A stretch of DNA of 64,000 bases from Pectobacterium carotovorum (GCA_016415585.1 CP066552.1:2480001-2544000), one strand, 5' to 3'; positions 17,740-29,395 are shown, numbered from the stretch's first letter. The notes: a model not told the origin generated them from the letters alone. Program-made: numbers and translations.

Positions 17740-19293
17740 ATGCGTAAGAATTTTCCAGTCAGTGATATTCAGTATTTATTAGATGAAAAAGCAAAGCTAA
17801 TGTCGGTTACCACTACCGATAGCCATATCACTTATGCCAATGACGATTTTATTGATGCCAGTGGTTACGACTTTGAGGAAATTCTCCACCAACCTCACAA
17901 TATCGTGCGCCACCCGGACATGCCCCCACTGGCGTTTGCCGACATGTGGGCAACGCTGAAGGCAGGTAAAATCTGGACGGCCGTCGTCAAGAATCGCCGC
18001 AAGAGTGGCGACTATTATTGGGTAAAAGCCAGTACGACGCCGCTGATGAAGGAAGGGAAAATCACAGGATATATGTCGGTGAGAACCCGCGTTTCACAGG
18101 AAGAGATTCGGCAAGCAGAAGCGCTTTACCACCAAATGAACGAGAATAAATTAAAAAACCGTCGGCTCTTTCAGGGACTAGTGATTTATAAAGGGCCGCT
18201 AAAACTTCTTAGCTTATTTACCGTCATCCCCATACGGTGGCGGATAAGAAGCTACGTTTTCCTTTTCATGCTATTTGCGCTTCTTTTATTATTGGCTACC
18301 CTTCCACTCACCACACCGCTATTAACTTTTGTTCTGGCACTACTCGCTGGCGCGGCAATAACCAGTGAATTATTAGTTCAACATCTGGCAAAACCACTGG
18401 AAAAGATTCTACGCCAGGCTATTAATTCCGCATCTGGGCAGGCGGATAACTCGTTTCAACTTAATCGCGTGGACGAAGTTGGCATGTTATTACGCGCCGT
18501 CAACCAATCCGGCATGAATTTCCGCACGTTTGTCGATGATGTTAACGGCAAGCTGGCTGAACTACGAAACGCCTGCGGCGAGATTGCTTCTGGGAATTAC
18601 ACACTCAGCCAGCGCTGTGAAGATACCGCGCAAAGCTTACAATCCACCGCATCATCAATGGAAGAACTGACGGCGACGATCCAAAGTAATGCGTCTGCCA
18701 CACAGTTAGCAACGCGTTGTGCGAATGATGCCAATCAGGCTGTCAATGCCGGAGAGAAAGCGGTTAATCAGGTAACCGATACCATGGCGACCATGACCCG
18801 TTCCAGCAAAGAGATCACCGACATCATCAGCGTGCTGGATAATCTGGCGTTCCAGACCAACATTCTGGCACTTAACGCGGCAGTAGAGGCCGCTCACGCC
18901 GGAGAACAGGGCAGGAGTTTCGCCGTGGTCGCGGGGGAAGTCCGTATTCTGGCGCAGCGTAGCGCCGCTGCCGCAAAAGACATCGCAGCGATTATCGATG
19001 CCACAATCGCGAACATTCACACCAGCGATAAATTGGTCAACCATACCAGTCAGTCAATGAACAACATTCTGGCTCAGGTACAGCAGGTCTCGCAGCTTGT
19101 GAATCAAATCAGCCTAGCGACACAAGAGCAATCGCAAGGACTGGGGCAGATTAATTCTGCGGTGAACAACATTGATGAATTGACGCGCCAGAACACCATT
19201 TTGGCTACGCACTCCAGTTCTGCCATTAACAGTCTGGAACAGCAGATCTCCACGATGTCCGAAGCCGTGTCGGTTTTCAGTACGTCTCGCTAA
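17740..19293 (+). CDS. Aer-like PAS chemoreceptor (second of a tandem pair)
   Basis: Same length (517 residues) and architecture as the receptor just upstream: PAS domain ([32 protein letters not shown]), membrane region around 170-205, the linker [20 protein letters not shown], and the signalling tip with [20 protein letters not shown]. The membrane region differs most, the PAS and signalling parts least. Ribosome-binding sequence AAAGGATC precedes the ATG. No pentapeptide tether. Tandem duplication with divergence suggests that the two sense different redox inputs or expression conditions, which is inference. Confidence 0.88.
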   Translation: MRKNFPVSDIQYLLDEKAKLMSVTTTDSHITYANDDFIDASGYDFEEILHQPHNIVRHPDMPPLAFADMWATLKAGKIWTAVVKNRRKSGDYYWVKASTTPLMKEGKITGYMSVRTRVSQEEIRQAEALYHQMNENKLKNRRLFQGLVIYKGPLKLLSLFTVIPIRWRIRSYVFLFMLFALLLLLATLPLTTPLLTFVLALLAGAAITSELLVQHLAKPLEKILRQAINSASGQADNSFQLNRVDEVGMLLRAVNQSGMNFRTFVDDVNGKLAELRNACGEIASGNYTLSQRCEDTAQSLQSTASSMEELTATIQSNASATQLATRCANDANQAVNAGEKAVNQVTDTMATMTRSSKEITDIISVLDNLAFQTNILALNAAVEAAHAGEQGRSFAVVAGEVRILAQRSAAAAKDIAAIIDATIANIHTSDKLVNHTSQSMNNILAQVQQVSQLVNQISLATQEQSQGLGQINSAVNNIDELTRQNTILATHSSSAINSLEQQISTMSEAVSVFSTSR

Positions 19294-19326
19294 AATCGGT
19301 CTTACGCTATTATTGCCTCTCAATTT

Positions 19327-19358
19327 CAAACCGTTACTGTCAGTCAGGTAACGGTTTG
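19327..19358. terminator. Hairpin between receptor and ldhA
   Basis: Perfect 11-bp arms CAAACCGTTAC/GTAACGGTTTG with a 10-base loop, 34 bp after the receptor stop. Not followed by a strong T-run. Confidence 0.55.
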
Positions 19359-19412
19359 TCACCGCCCGATTTTCTGATAGCTTAACCTAAGGATTTTTCG
19401 GAGAAACTATCA

Positions 19413-20405
19413 ATGAAACTGGCAATTTACAGCACTAAGCAGTATGACCGTAAATATCTGGAGCAGGTCAATCAGCAGTTTGGCTATGAGCTGGAGTTTT
19501 TTGATTTCATGCTGACATCGCGCACCGCGAAAACCGCCGCGGGCTGTCAGGCCGTCTGCATCTTTGTAAACGATGACGGTGGACGCGAAGTGTTGACCGA
19601 ACTGGCAGCGTTGGGCATTAAAACGCTCGCGCTGCGCTGTGCGGGCTTTAACAATGTCGATTTGGAAGCCGCTAAGGAGCTGGGTATCAGCGTAGTACGC
19701 GTTCCCGCGTATTCCCCTGAGGCTGTCGCCGAACACGCCGTCGGCCTGATGCTGACGCTTAACCGCCGCATTCACCGCGCCTATCAGCGTACTCGCGACG
19801 CGAACTTCTCTCTGGAAGGGTTGATTGGCTTCAATATGCACAACCGGACGGCGGGCATTATTGGCACCGGAAAAATTGGCATCGCCACGATGCGCATTCT
19901 GAAAGGCTTCGGGATGCGGCTGCTGGCCTTCGATCCCTACCCAAACCCGCAGGCCTTGGAATTAGGGGCAGAGTATGTCGATCTAAAAACGCTGTACGCC
20001 AACGCGGACGTTATCTCCCTGCACTGTCCACTGACGCCGGAGAATCACCACCTGCTGAATCAGGCGGCCTTTGCACAAATGAAAAACGGCGTCATGATCG
20101 TCAATACCAGCCGTGGTGGACTGATCGACTCGCAGGCCGCTATCGACGCGTTGAAGCAACAGAAAATTGGCGCGCTGGGCATGGACGTTTATGAAAACGA
20201 GCGCGATCTCTTCTTCGCCGATAAATCCAACGATGTGATTCAGGACGACATCTTCCGCCGCTTATCCGCGTGCCACAACGTACTGTTCACTGGGCATCAG
20301 GCGTTCCTGACGGAAGAAGCACTAATCAGCATTTCCCAAACTACGCTACAAAACCTCAAAGACATCAGCCAGAACGCGTCTTGTGTAAATCTGGTTACAT
20401 CTTAA
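19413..20405 (+). CDS. ldhA: Fermentative D-lactate dehydrogenase LdhA
   Basis: Cytosolic NADH-dependent reduction of pyruvate to D-lactate during fermentation. The 330-residue protein has the D-2-hydroxyacid dehydrogenase fold: Rossmann motif GTGKIGIATMRIL (about 152-164), the catalytic Arg in NTSRGGLIDS, the Glu in DVYENERDLFF and the His in VLFTGHQAFLTEEAL. The family-specific start MKLAIYSTKQYDRKYLE fixes the ATG. Neighbourhood (ydbH side, DUF333 lipoprotein after it) matches enterobacteria apart from the inserted receptors. Confidence 0.96.
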   Translation: MKLAIYSTKQYDRKYLEQVNQQFGYELEFFDFMLTSRTAKTAAGCQAVCIFVNDDGGREVLTELAALGIKTLALRCAGFNNVDLEAAKELGISVVRVPAYSPEAVAEHAVGLMLTLNRRIHRAYQRTRDANFSLEGLIGFNMHNRTAGIIGTGKIGIATMRILKGFGMRLLAFDPYPNPQALELGAEYVDLKTLYANADVISLHCPLTPENHHLLNQAAFAQMKNGVMIVNTSRGGLIDSQAAIDALKQQKIGALGMDVYENERDLFFADKSNDVIQDDIFRRLSACHNVLFTGHQAFLTEEALISISQTTLQNLKDISQNASCVNLVTS

Positions 20406-20438
20406 GTTTTCCTGCGGCAGTACTAACTGCCGCAACAC

Positions 20439-20729
20439 TCACCCTGCCGGACAACTTCCATTCATCAGTGATTGTTCGCTACAACGCTTACCGTTGGCTA
20501 ACTGACAGGCCCCCACGCTCGCACCATCAAGCTGCCGGGAGATCGCCATCGTTCCACCAATCAGCGTACAGTTGACGTCAACCGGCGAACTGCTTTTCAG
20601 CAACACCACCGTGCTTGTGTCATCATTTTGCGTGGTGTTTTGCTGGGTAGCGGCAGCGTTCTCACTATGATTACTGCATCCCGCCAGCAGAAGCGCAGCG
20701 GCAGTACATAGCCATGGCAATAATTTCAT
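20439..20729 (-). CDS. DUF333 lipoprotein (YoaF-like)
   Basis: A 96-residue predicted lipoprotein: signal peptide with lipobox LLAGC (Cys18), a Ser/Asn/Gln-rich linker, and a C-terminal DUF333 domain with the pattern SPVDVNC-TLIGGTM...GASVGACQLANGKRCSEQSL-GSC, whose cysteines probably pair in the periplasm. The ATG at 20729 (MKLLPWLCT) is preferred to an upstream in-frame one because it starts the signal peptide. Function of the family is not established. It converges with ldhA. Confidence 0.75.
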   Translation of the reverse strand: MKLLPWLCTAAALLLAGCSNHSENAAATQQNTTQNDDTSTVVLLKSSSPVDVNCTLIGGTMAISRQLDGASVGACQLANGKRCSEQSLMNGSCPAG

Positions 20730-21105
20730 GTTTTGGCCTCGGATCGGGTGGAGCGAAGGTTCTGACACCACGTTTGGCATCAACACCTACTGGATAGACT
20801 TTTCAGACGAGGACTATATCTATCACACCTCGCTCCGACAACACAGGGCTCAATGCGGATAAACGGGGAAAAGATCAAGGAAATGGTGGGTTACATAGGA
20901 AGTGGGGCAACGATAAAGCACAAGCATTATGGTCTGTCCCCAAAAGTTGGACACCCGTTTTGGGCAGCGTTTATGGGAGAGTCGATATACATAATTTTTT
21001 ACAGCGTGCCGTTCTGGGGAACGCCACATGTTTTGATAATGTTCCCTTCTTTATGAAGGGAACATATTTTGCCATTTTAAAGATCCAAGCTTAAAAAAGC
21101 CGGAA
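20730..21105. other. Intergenic region before ferredoxin cassette
   Basis: No credible gene. The stretch around 20930-20985 (GTCTGTCCCCAAAAGTTGGA) looks like the end of an insertion sequence or other mobile relic, but I cannot assign it. The open frame at 20853-21056 shows no recognisable product. Confidence 0.3.
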
Positions 21106-21444
21106 TCAGTTCCACCTCTGCCAGTCTTCAAAGAAGACTTTGTCCGCTTTTTCTTCATCTCCCAGGAGCCATTCTACCCCTGTTCGAATAATACAGTTAC
21201 TTTGAGGATATGCTGAACAGGTTAATATAAATCTAACTTTCTGCTCATCGCTTAGAAACGAACCATCTGATTGATCAACGATACCGGTAATAAGTAGTGC
21301 AGCACATGAAGAGCATGATCCAGCACGGCATGAATAAGGTGAATCAACACCAGCCTCTTCGAGTGAATCCAAAATGCAAACATCATTAGGAGCCTGAATT
21401 TCAGCCCCTGTGGTTAAATCTATAATTGTATAAGTATATCCCAT
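21106..21444 (-). CDS. Plant-type [2Fe-2S] ferredoxin
   Basis: A 112-residue soluble ferredoxin of the plant/cyanobacterial type. The cluster ligands are Cys39, Cys44, Cys47 and Cys76 ([10 protein letters not shown] ... LTCSAYP), the exact C-x4-C-x2-C-xn-C pattern. A charged and aromatic C-terminal tail ([14 protein letters not shown]) is unusual. Start ATG at 21444 with AAGGAT upstream; a GTG one codon earlier is possible. It lies 34 bp after a 50-residue gene, so the two form an operon. No reductase or oxygenase gene is next to it, so the electron partner is unknown. Pectobacterium is known for pectocins M carrying a plant-like ferredoxin domain and for Fus-dependent ferredoxin import; a link to this free-standing protein is only a hypothesis. 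Confidence 0.85.
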   Translation of the reverse strand: MGYTYTIIDLTTGAEIQAPNDVCILDSLEEAGVDSPYSCRAGSCSSCAALLITGIVDQSDGSFLSDEQKVRFILTCSAYPQSNCIIRTGVEWLLGDEEKADKVFFEDWQRWN

Positions 21445-21478
21445 CACTTTTATCCTTTTTCAGATATTGACATTTACT

Positions 21479-21631
21479 TCATCGTGCGCAAAAACACTTC
21501 TCGCGATTACATCCAGGGCGTCTTTTATTTGAGTCATCGGCGCGATTTTCTTTATCAACGGCCTCCTCTTTTTTACTCATGTCTTCTGACATATATTCAT
21601 TTTTCAAACGTTCATTGCTTTCTTTTTCCAT
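21479..21631 (-). CDS. 50-residue charged protein with Cys-rich tail
   Basis: Unrecognised small protein: a very charged Glu/Lys/Asp/Asn-rich body (MEKESNERLKNEYMSED...) followed by the tail CNREKCFCAR, with three cysteines in the last ten residues. The ATG at 21631 is chosen because GAGGG lies 5 bases before it. It precedes the plant-type ferredoxin by 34 bp on the same strand. It could be a partner or metal/cluster-handling protein for the ferredoxin, or a modified peptide precursor; nothing in the sequence decides. Confidence 0.55.
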   Translation of the reverse strand: MEKESNERLKNEYMSEDMSKKEEAVDKENRADDSNKRRPGCNREKCFCAR

Positions 21632-22190
21632 TATTCCCTCTTTATTAAATTGATTCGTGAGCATGGTGGACATTTCTACTCAGCCAATGACAGCTGTCAC
21701 AGCGAGAGAGATATATTACGTTTAATACCTATTTTGTTATTTTAAAGAACTTTACTAATCAGACGGTTGCTGGCCCACACTGAATACAACTCGGTTTGTA
21801 TTACCGGGCGAGTAAGCGGCGGCAAAAATGTACGACAGTCTTCGATGGCAATATCATGAGGAGGGGGAAAAGAAACCGCGCTCAGAACGTAACGTGGTTA
21901 GTCGATGGCTTGCTGCATAAGCTTTTTGATATTTATATCAAAATATATAATTACACATATGATCATTTCAATGATTATAAGCTTTATCTTTAAACACATT
22001 ACTCACTGAAAATATAATAAATATTATTATTTTATTTTTTTGATATGGTCTCACATTATTCATATAAAGAGAATTGCGTTCCTCCTTGCTAAAGAAAATT
22101 AAATCACCTAGTCTCATTTCACTGACCTGTGAATATATTAACAGGGCAATACAGCGATAGATTATCAATCAAATTAAATGAGGTGAAATA
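21632..22190. other. AT-rich spacer between ferredoxin cassette and broken gene
   Basis: Strongly AT-rich, with no open frame that looks coding. It should hold the promoter of the minus-strand ferredoxin cassette near 21660-21760 and that of the disrupted gene before 22191, which has the clear ribosome-binding sequence GAGGTGAAATA. Confidence 0.4.
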
Positions 22191-22462
22191 ATGTCAGATC
22201 AACTTGCTGGTGGATGGACTGCTTTCCGTGATTTGAATGATGCTGATCAATCACTTTTAAATCTACCGTACATTTAGTGGGTGTGGCTTATACGCCGCTA
22301 TTTGTTGCAACACAGGTGAACTACTCGTTCCTGACCAAAGGTACGGTAACGTCACCAGAAGCACCACTAAAAATTGTCAAAATTCATATTTATAAGCCGC
22401 TGAGCGGCGATGCGCGCATTACTAAAATTGAAGAGGTTTACCGTAAAAAAATAATAGCTTGA
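22191..22462 (+). pseudogene. Small gene broken by a frameshift
   Basis: Begins with a good ribosome-binding site and ATG at 22191 (MSDQLAGGWTAFRDLNDADQ), runs into TAG after about 28 codons, and then continues in another frame with LVGVAYTPLFVATQVNYSFL ... IVKIHIYKPLSGDARI and a stop at 22462. Joined, the two parts give a small protein of about 85-90 residues, which looks like one intact ancestral domain that lost its frame near 22270. I do not recognise the family with confidence. A strong terminator follows. Confidence 0.6.
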
Positions 22463-22480
22463 AGCCCGACGGCTATATAA

Positions 22481-22516
22481 ATGAAAACTCCAGACATACG
22501 CTGGAGTTTTCATTTC
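22481..22516. terminator. Bidirectional-looking terminator after broken gene / cysB
   Basis: Perfect arms ATGAAAACTCCAG (22481-22493) and CTGGAGTTTTCAT (22501-22513) with a 7-base loop. AT-rich ends on both sides would let it stop transcripts from the plus-strand gene and from cysB, which ends at 22544 on the minus strand. Confidence 0.8.
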
Positions 22517-22543
22517 ATAACAACAAATGCTGCATCAGTAGCA

Positions 22544-23897
<1,354 letters not shown>

Positions 23898-26498
23898 TTA
23901 CTTCTTCCCTTCAACCCATTTGCCATCAATATAAAACGCTGACCAACCCGTTGCCTTGCCGTCTTTCTCTGACGAGACATATTGCTGTTTAGTCTTACGG
24001 CTGAAACGTACCTGCGTCTTATTGCCATCTTTATCGACTATCGGCGCATCCGCCAGATAGCGCAGTTTTTCCGGTAAACGATCTTTGAATCGCGCCAGTT
24101 CTTCTACCAGCGGTGCCCGCGTTTCGCGAGATTTCGGGAACGTATTGGCCGCAAGAAAGACCCCTGCCGCGCCATCACGCAATACGAAATAGGCATCAGA
24201 CTTCTCGCAAGGCAGCTCAGGCAACGGCACCGGATCTTCTTTCGGTGGCGCCACATCGCCATTACGCAGGATCTTACGCGTGTTGCTACATGTCTCGCTG
24301 GTGCACGCCATGTATTTACCGAAGCGTCCCATTTTGAGATGCATCTCGGAGCCACATTTTTCGCACTCAACAATCGGGCCATCATAGCCCTTGATGCGGA
24401 ACTCACCAGCTTCGATCTCATATCCGTCACAGGCTGGGTTATTCCCGCAAACGTGCAGCTTACGCTGATTATCAATCAGATAGCTGTCCATCGCCGTACC
24501 ACACTTTTCACAGCGGCGGCGGGCACGCAACGCGTTAGTTTCAGCTTCGTCCCCCTCTAACACGTTCAGCACTTCGGCTTCAGGTATCAGGTTGATCGTG
24601 GTTTTACAGCGCTCTTTCGGCGACAGTGCATAGCCAGAACAGCCCAGAAACACGCCGGTACTGGCAGTACGGATACCCATTTGACGAGAGCAGGTTGGGC
24701 AGTCAATGCTGGTTAACACCATTGCATTGGGACGCATACCGCCTTCTTCAGGATCCTGTTCTGCCTTTTCCAACTGCTGGCTAAATTCGTTGAAGAATTC
24801 ATCCAATACCGCTTTCCATTCCGCCTGATTATTGGCGACCTGATCGAGGCGGCTTTCCATCCGTGCGGTAAAATCGTAATTCATCAGTTCGCGGAAGTTT
24901 TCTTCCAGTCGATCGGTAACGATTTCCCCCATTTTCTCTGCATAGAAACGGCGGTTCTCCACTCGAACGTAGCCGCGATCCTGAATGGTTGAAATAATAG
25001 ACGCGTAGGTAGACGGACGACCAATCCCACGTTTTTCCAGCTCTTTAACCAGAGAGGCATCGCTATAACGCGCAGGTGGTTTGGTAAAGTGTTGCCCTGG
25101 CAGCAGTTTCTGCAACGACAACGGCTCGCCCACCGCCACGGTTGGTAACGTGCGATCTTCATCATTTTTACGCAGGGCAGGCATGACTTTCGTCCAGCCA
25201 TCGAAACGCAGCGTTCGGCCTTTGGCACGCAGTTGATAATCGGCCGCTTCCACGATTAACGTAGTGGAATCATATTGCGCTGGTGTCATTTGACAGGCGA
25301 CGAACTGACGCCAAATTAGCTGATACAGCTTCTGCGCATCGGCTTCCATATCTTTCAGGTTGTCAGCTAACACGCCGACATCGGAAGGACGAATCGCTTC
25401 GTGCGCTTCCTGCGAGTTTTCTTTACTGCTGTAAAGGTTCGCCGATTCAGGCAGATAGCGCTTACCGAATTCTTCTCCGATATAACCACGCACCATCGAC
25501 AAGGCATCCTGGCTCAGGTTCGTTGAGTCAGTACGCATGTAGGTAATATAGCCCGCTTCATACAGGCGCTGCGCCATCATCATGGTCTTTTTCACGCCAA
25601 AACCAAGGCGTGTACTGGCAGCCTGTTGTAACGTTGACGTGATGAACGGCGCGCCCGGTTTGCTGCTGGTCGGTTTATCTTCACGATCGGCAACCACATA
25701 GCGCGCGTTCTCAAGCAGACTGACTGCCGCATGCGTTTGTTCTTTATTAACCGGTTTAAACGGCTTGCTGTTATGGTGCGTCACCTGCATTTGCAGTTGA
25801 ATATCGCTGCCTGCCAGCAAATCAGCGTGCAGTTCCCAATATTCTTCCGGCACGAACGCTTTAATTTCACGCTCGCGATCGACAATCAGACGTACCGCAA
25901 CTGACTGCACGCGCCCCGCGGACAGACCACGGGCAATTTTTTTCCACAGCAGCGGGGAAACCATGTAACCCACCACGCGATCCATAAACCGGCGCGCCTG
26001 CTGGGCATTCACGCGGTCAATATTCAACGTGTCTGGTTTTTCAAATGCCTGTTTAATGGCATTTTTCGTTATTTCGTTAAACACCACGCGGCTGAAACGC
26101 TGATCGTCACCACCAATGATTTCCCGTAGGTGCCAGGCAATGGCTTCCCCTTCGCGGTCAAGGTCGGTTGCGAGATAGATGTGGTCGGCATTTTCCGCCA
26201 GCGTTTTTAATTCGGAGACAACCTTCTCCTTACCCGGCAGTATTTCGTAGTTGGCTTTCCAGCCATGATAAGGGTCGACGCCCATACGATTAACTAGCGC
26301 GGATTTCTCATCCTTTTTGACTTTCTTTTTCGTTTTATCTTTAGTCGTTGAGTCCGCGCTCTTTTTACTGACTGAGCCACTCGTCGGCAGATCGCGCACA
26401 TGACCGACGCTGGACTTCACCACGTAGTCATTGCCTAAATACTTATTGATCGTTTTGGCTTTTGCCGGGGACTCGACGATAACGAGAGCTTTACCCAT
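23898..26498 (-). CDS. topA: DNA topoisomerase I
   Basis: Type IA topoisomerase that relaxes negative supercoils. The ATG at 26498 ([17 protein letters not shown]) gives 866 residues against 865 in E. coli; a longer frame upstream is not typical of the family. N-terminal Toprim domain with [10 protein letters not shown] and [12 protein letters not shown], the active-site tyrosine in [11 protein letters not shown] (near residue 320), [18 protein letters not shown], and C-terminal zinc ribbons with Cys quartets (CPTC...; CEKCG...; CEKCGSEM...C) ending in Lys-rich WVEGKK. Divergent from yciN; neighbours as in E. coli. Confidence 0.97.
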   Translation of the reverse strand: MGKALVIVESPAKAKTINKYLGNDYVVKSSVGHVRDLPTSGSVSKKSADSTTKDKTKKKVKKDEKSALVNRMGVDPYHGWKANYEILPGKEKVVSELKTLAENADHIYLATDLDREGEAIAWHLREIIGGDDQRFSRVVFNEITKNAIKQAFEKPDTLNIDRVNAQQARRFMDRVVGYMVSPLLWKKIARGLSAGRVQSVAVRLIVDREREIKAFVPEEYWELHADLLAGSDIQLQMQVTHHNSKPFKPVNKEQTHAAVSLLENARYVVADREDKPTSSKPGAPFITSTLQQAASTRLGFGVKKTMMMAQRLYEAGYITYMRTDSTNLSQDALSMVRGYIGEEFGKRYLPESANLYSSKENSQEAHEAIRPSDVGVLADNLKDMEADAQKLYQLIWRQFVACQMTPAQYDSTTLIVEAADYQLRAKGRTLRFDGWTKVMPALRKNDEDRTLPTVAVGEPLSLQKLLPGQHFTKPPARYSDASLVKELEKRGIGRPSTYASIISTIQDRGYVRVENRRFYAEKMGEIVTDRLEENFRELMNYDFTARMESRLDQVANNQAEWKAVLDEFFNEFSQQLEKAEQDPEEGGMRPNAMVLTSIDCPTCSRQMGIRTASTGVFLGCSGYALSPKERCKTTINLIPEAEVLNVLEGDEAETNALRARRRCEKCGTAMDSYLIDNQRKLHVCGNNPACDGYEIEAGEFRIKGYDGPIVECEKCGSEMHLKMGRFGKYMACTSETCSNTRKILRNGDVAPPKEDPVPLPELPCEKSDAYFVLRDGAAGVFLAANTFPKSRETRAPLVEELARFKDRLPEKLRYLADAPIVDKDGNKTQVRFSRKTKQQYVSSEKDGKATGWSAFYIDGKWVEGKK

Positions 26499-26866
26499 AT
26501 GTACTATTACCTGCTGAATTCTTCTGAAAATCAGATATTTTTCGGGGCATTCAGAGCGGATTCTACTGACTGCGCAAAATCCCACACTCTACCTGATAAA
26601 TATCGCCACGCAACCTAATTAGCATGGCAATCCTGTTTTGTCCGCTTCCTGTCACACTAAGTATCGGCAGGTAAGCCCCTAAAATGTAGCCCATTTGCCT
26701 CATAATCTACGCTTTACGCTGAAACCGTATCGCAGTACCCTTTCTCTTGATGCAGCTTTTGATGATAACGGTGTCGGTTTTTGAAATAGCTGCGTTGATT
26801 TTCGAAACAGCATTGCTGATAAGTGCAACTACCCCCTTTTCAAGGGCGAGTACAGGAGTAACAATC

Positions 26867-27136
26867 ATGTCACCTGAACATCAGGTTAACGAAGAAAAGC
26901 GTCCTATTGAGCGCCAGAGCTTATTAGTTGAAGCCAACGACATCATTAAACATCACGATGACTATTTACATGGCATGGTGGCTGATAGCGTAGAACAAAA
27001 AAACGGTGTGCTGGTTTTTCGCGGTGAATTTTTTCTCGATGAGAATGGAATGCCAACCTTAAAAAGCACCGCTGTATTTAATATGTTCAAACATCTTGCG
27101 CATGTTTTATCCGAAAAATACGATTTGATCGATTAA
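26867..27136 (+). CDS. yciN: YciN family protein
   Basis: Small cytosolic protein of unknown function found in the same place (between topA and sohB) in E. coli. The conserved C-terminal half, [20 protein letters not shown], is unmistakable. The ATG at 26867 with AGGAGTA upstream is preferred over earlier in-frame starts and gives 89 residues, near the usual 83. No signal peptide. Followed by an intrinsic terminator. Confidence 0.9.
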   Translation: MSPEHQVNEEKRPIERQSLLVEANDIIKHHDDYLHGMVADSVEQKNGVLVFRGEFFLDENGMPTLKSTAVFNMFKHLAHVLSEKYDLID

Positions 27137-27157
27137 ATACATTAATTGATTAAATGC

Positions 27158-27184
27158 AAATGCCCGCAAAATTCGCGGGCATTT
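27158..27184. terminator. yciN/sohB shared terminator hairpin
   Basis: Perfect 10-bp arms AAATGCCCGC/GCGGGCATTT around a 7-base loop, between convergent yciN and sohB. Symmetrical A/T ends suit termination in both directions. Confidence 0.75.
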
Positions 27185-27210
27185 GAGCATTATGCCTTAG
27201 TGATTGGCGA

Positions 27211-28257
27211 TTACAGCAAAGGCTTCGAACCACGCTGCCACCAACGCATCATCATTCGTTCGGCGGTATCCCCTGCGCTGCCAGTCAGACGATCCAACAA
27301 GCGTTTACGGCGCGTATAGCGAACGCTTAATACTTCATGACTGGCCATTTCAGCAATCAGCAGATCGTCACTGGTGCCGATAGAATCAACCAACCCTAAA
27401 TCTTTCGCCTGTGTGCCAAACCAATGCTCTCCCGTCGCAACAGAATCAATATCCAGCGAGGGACGCATCTGCTGCACAAAATCCTTAAACAGCGTGTGTG
27501 TGACATTCAGGTCTTCACGGAATTTCTCACGGCCTTGTTCGGTGTTCTCACCAAACAGCGTCAGCGTACGTTTGAATTCACCCGCGGTGTGCAGCTCAAC
27601 ATCAATGTCTTTGTTTTTCAGCAAACGGTGGAAGTTGGGAATTTGTGCCACAACGCCAATAGACCCTACAATCGCAAACGGTGCCGCTACGATGCGGTCA
27701 GCCACACAGGCCATCATATATCCGCCGCTGGCAGCCACTTTATCCACCGAAACCGTCAACCGCACGCCGCCCTGACGCAGACGCTGCAACTGCGAGGCCG
27801 CCAATCCATAGCCGTGAACCACACCGCCGGGACTTTCCAGACGCAGCAATACTTCATCTTTCGGTTTCGCCACGGCGAGTACGGCGGAGATCTCTTCACG
27901 CAGCGAACTGACTTCGCCCGCATCCATACTGCCGTTGAAATCGAGTACGTACAGGCACGGTTTGACACTTTTCTCTTCGCCGCGCTTGGCACGCTGTTTA
28001 TCTTGCTTCGCGGTTTCTTTTTCTTTCTTCTTTTCTTGTTTGGATAACAGCTTACGCTCGGTGTCGCTCATACAGGCAGTCTGCATTTCGCGCTGCATTT
28101 CCTGATATTGTTCACCCAGATTCGTGACCTGCAACTCACCTTTATGTGGACGCTTACGCTGCGTCATCCCGAATGCCAAAACGACTAACGCACCAATAGC
28201 CACCACGATGGTGAGTACCTTAGCCAGGAATAAACCGTACAGAGAAAGTAATTCCAC
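27211..28257 (-). CDS. sohB: SohB inner-membrane S49 peptidase
   Basis: Signal-peptide-peptidase-like serine protease. The GTG at 28257 (VELLSLYGLFLAK) is chosen because GAGGA lies 8 bases upstream and the family starts with this segment; a longer frame from 28308 is open but lacks support. This gives 348 residues. One N-terminal membrane helix (about 7-32), then a charged Lys-rich linker and the S49 domain with the catalytic Ser in AASGGYMMACV and Lys in GEFKRTLTLFG, plus GSIGVVAQIPNF. E. coli SohB suppresses the degP defect when overproduced; natural substrates are unknown. Confidence 0.92.
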   Translation of the reverse strand: MELLSLYGLFLAKVLTIVVAIGALVVLAFGMTQRKRPHKGELQVTNLGEQYQEMQREMQTACMSDTERKLLSKQEKKKEKETAKQDKQRAKRGEEKSVKPCLYVLDFNGSMDAGEVSSLREEISAVLAVAKPKDEVLLRLESPGGVVHGYGLAASQLQRLRQGGVRLTVSVDKVAASGGYMMACVADRIVAAPFAIVGSIGVVAQIPNFHRLLKNKDIDVELHTAGEFKRTLTLFGENTEQGREKFREDLNVTHTLFKDFVQQMRPSLDIDSVATGEHWFGTQAKDLGLVDSIGTSDDLLIAEMASHEVLSVRYTRRKRLLDRLTGSAGDTAERMMMRWWQRGSKPLL

Positions 28258-28615
28258 AAACACCGTCCTCATTGACTGCGTATTAATTAATGTTGGTTTA
28301 TTCACCAACCATGGCGTTGACGTCGTGCGCCATTCCCTTCCTATAACCTAACTGATGGCACGCAATATGGCGATGTTATTCCTGTGGTTTTTACGCCTAC
28401 TGCTGCTTTTTACAACAGCACGGGGATAAATAGAGGCAGTCTCATTGAAAACAGTCGATATTTGAGGCATAACACCCCCATTCACCCTGCCCGGATGCGC
28501 CGTTATCTGACGTTCCGAGTGGCACGACCGACGCATCTCGCCATGCCGTATACGCGATGGCAGGTCTATATATCTGAAACGTGGCTGTTTTGCGCCACGG
28601 TAAGAGGAATTCATT
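28258..28615. other. Divergent region sohB/yciK
   Basis: Some 358 bp between diverging genes with no further gene supported. A short palindromic stretch (ACGTGGC ... GCCACGG, 28579-28601) lies just before yciK. Confidence 0.35.
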
Positions 28616-29377
28616 GTGCATTACCAGCCTAAAATCGATTTACTGCAAAACCGTATCATTCTGGTCACCGGTGCTGGCGACGGCATTGGCCGGGAAGCCG
28701 CGCTGACCTACGCTCGCTACGGCGCACACGTTATTTTATTAGGACGAACAGAAAGTAAACTTCAGTCGGTTAAACAGCAGATCGAGCAAGAACACGGTAC
28801 GTCTGCGCACGTTGTGGTCTGCGATATGCTGGCCTTATCCTCCGCGCAGTGCTTTCAACTGGCTGACGAACTGGCGCAGGTTGTGCCGCACCTCGATGGC
28901 GTTCTCCACAACGCCGGGTTGCTCGGGGAAATCACCCCTATCGTGCAGCAAACGCCAGAGATCTGGCATCAGGTTATGCAGGTCAACGTCAACGCGACCT
29001 TTATGCTGACGCAGGCGCTGCTGCCGCTGTTATTGAAATCACCTTGCTCTTCTCTGGTTTTCACCAGTTCCAGCGTGGGTCGCGAAGGTCGCGCCGGCTG
29101 GGGAGCCTATTCCGTCTCCAAGTTCGCGACGGAAGGCCTGATGCAAGTGCTGGCTGAAGAATATCGTTCACAAAATCTGCGGGTGAACTGTATTAACCCC
29201 GGCGGAACGCGTACAGGAATGCGTGCGTCAGCCTTCCCTAACGAAGATCCGATGAGACTGAAAACGCCAGCGGATATTATGCCGCTGTATCTCTATCTGA
29301 TGGGCGATGACAGCCGCCGTAAGACGGGGATGAGTTTTGATGCACAGCCGGGCAGAAAAGCCGGTCCAGCCGAATAA
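28616..29377 (+). CDS. yciK: YciK short-chain dehydrogenase/reductase
   Basis: Cytosolic NAD(P)-dependent oxidoreductase of 253 residues, substrate unknown. The SDR signature is complete: TGAGDGIGREAAL (cofactor loop, about 19-31), HNAG, the catalytic Ser in FTSSSVGR, and Tyr/Lys in YSVSKFATEG. The start is GTG at 28616 with GAGG upstream (AAGAGGAATTCATT). Eighteen bases separate it from btuR, so the two are one operon, as in E. coli. Confidence 0.93.
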   Translation: MHYQPKIDLLQNRIILVTGAGDGIGREAALTYARYGAHVILLGRTESKLQSVKQQIEQEHGTSAHVVVCDMLALSSAQCFQLADELAQVVPHLDGVLHNAGLLGEITPIVQQTPEIWHQVMQVNVNATFMLTQALLPLLLKSPCSSLVFTSSSVGREGRAGWGAYSVSKFATEGLMQVLAEEYRSQNLRVNCINPGGTRTGMRASAFPNEDPMRLKTPADIMPLYLYLMGDDSRRKTGMSFDAQPGRKAGPAE

Positions 29378-29395
29378 TAAAGAAGAGCACGCACG

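Noticed and set aside
20930..20985. Sequence resembling an insertion-sequence end (GTCTGTCCCCAAAAGTTGGA)
   Set aside because: No partner inverted repeat, no transposase frame; too short to assign.
21796..21993. Open frame in the AT-rich spacer left of the broken gene
   Set aside because: Low-complexity, no start signals, composition like non-coding DNA.
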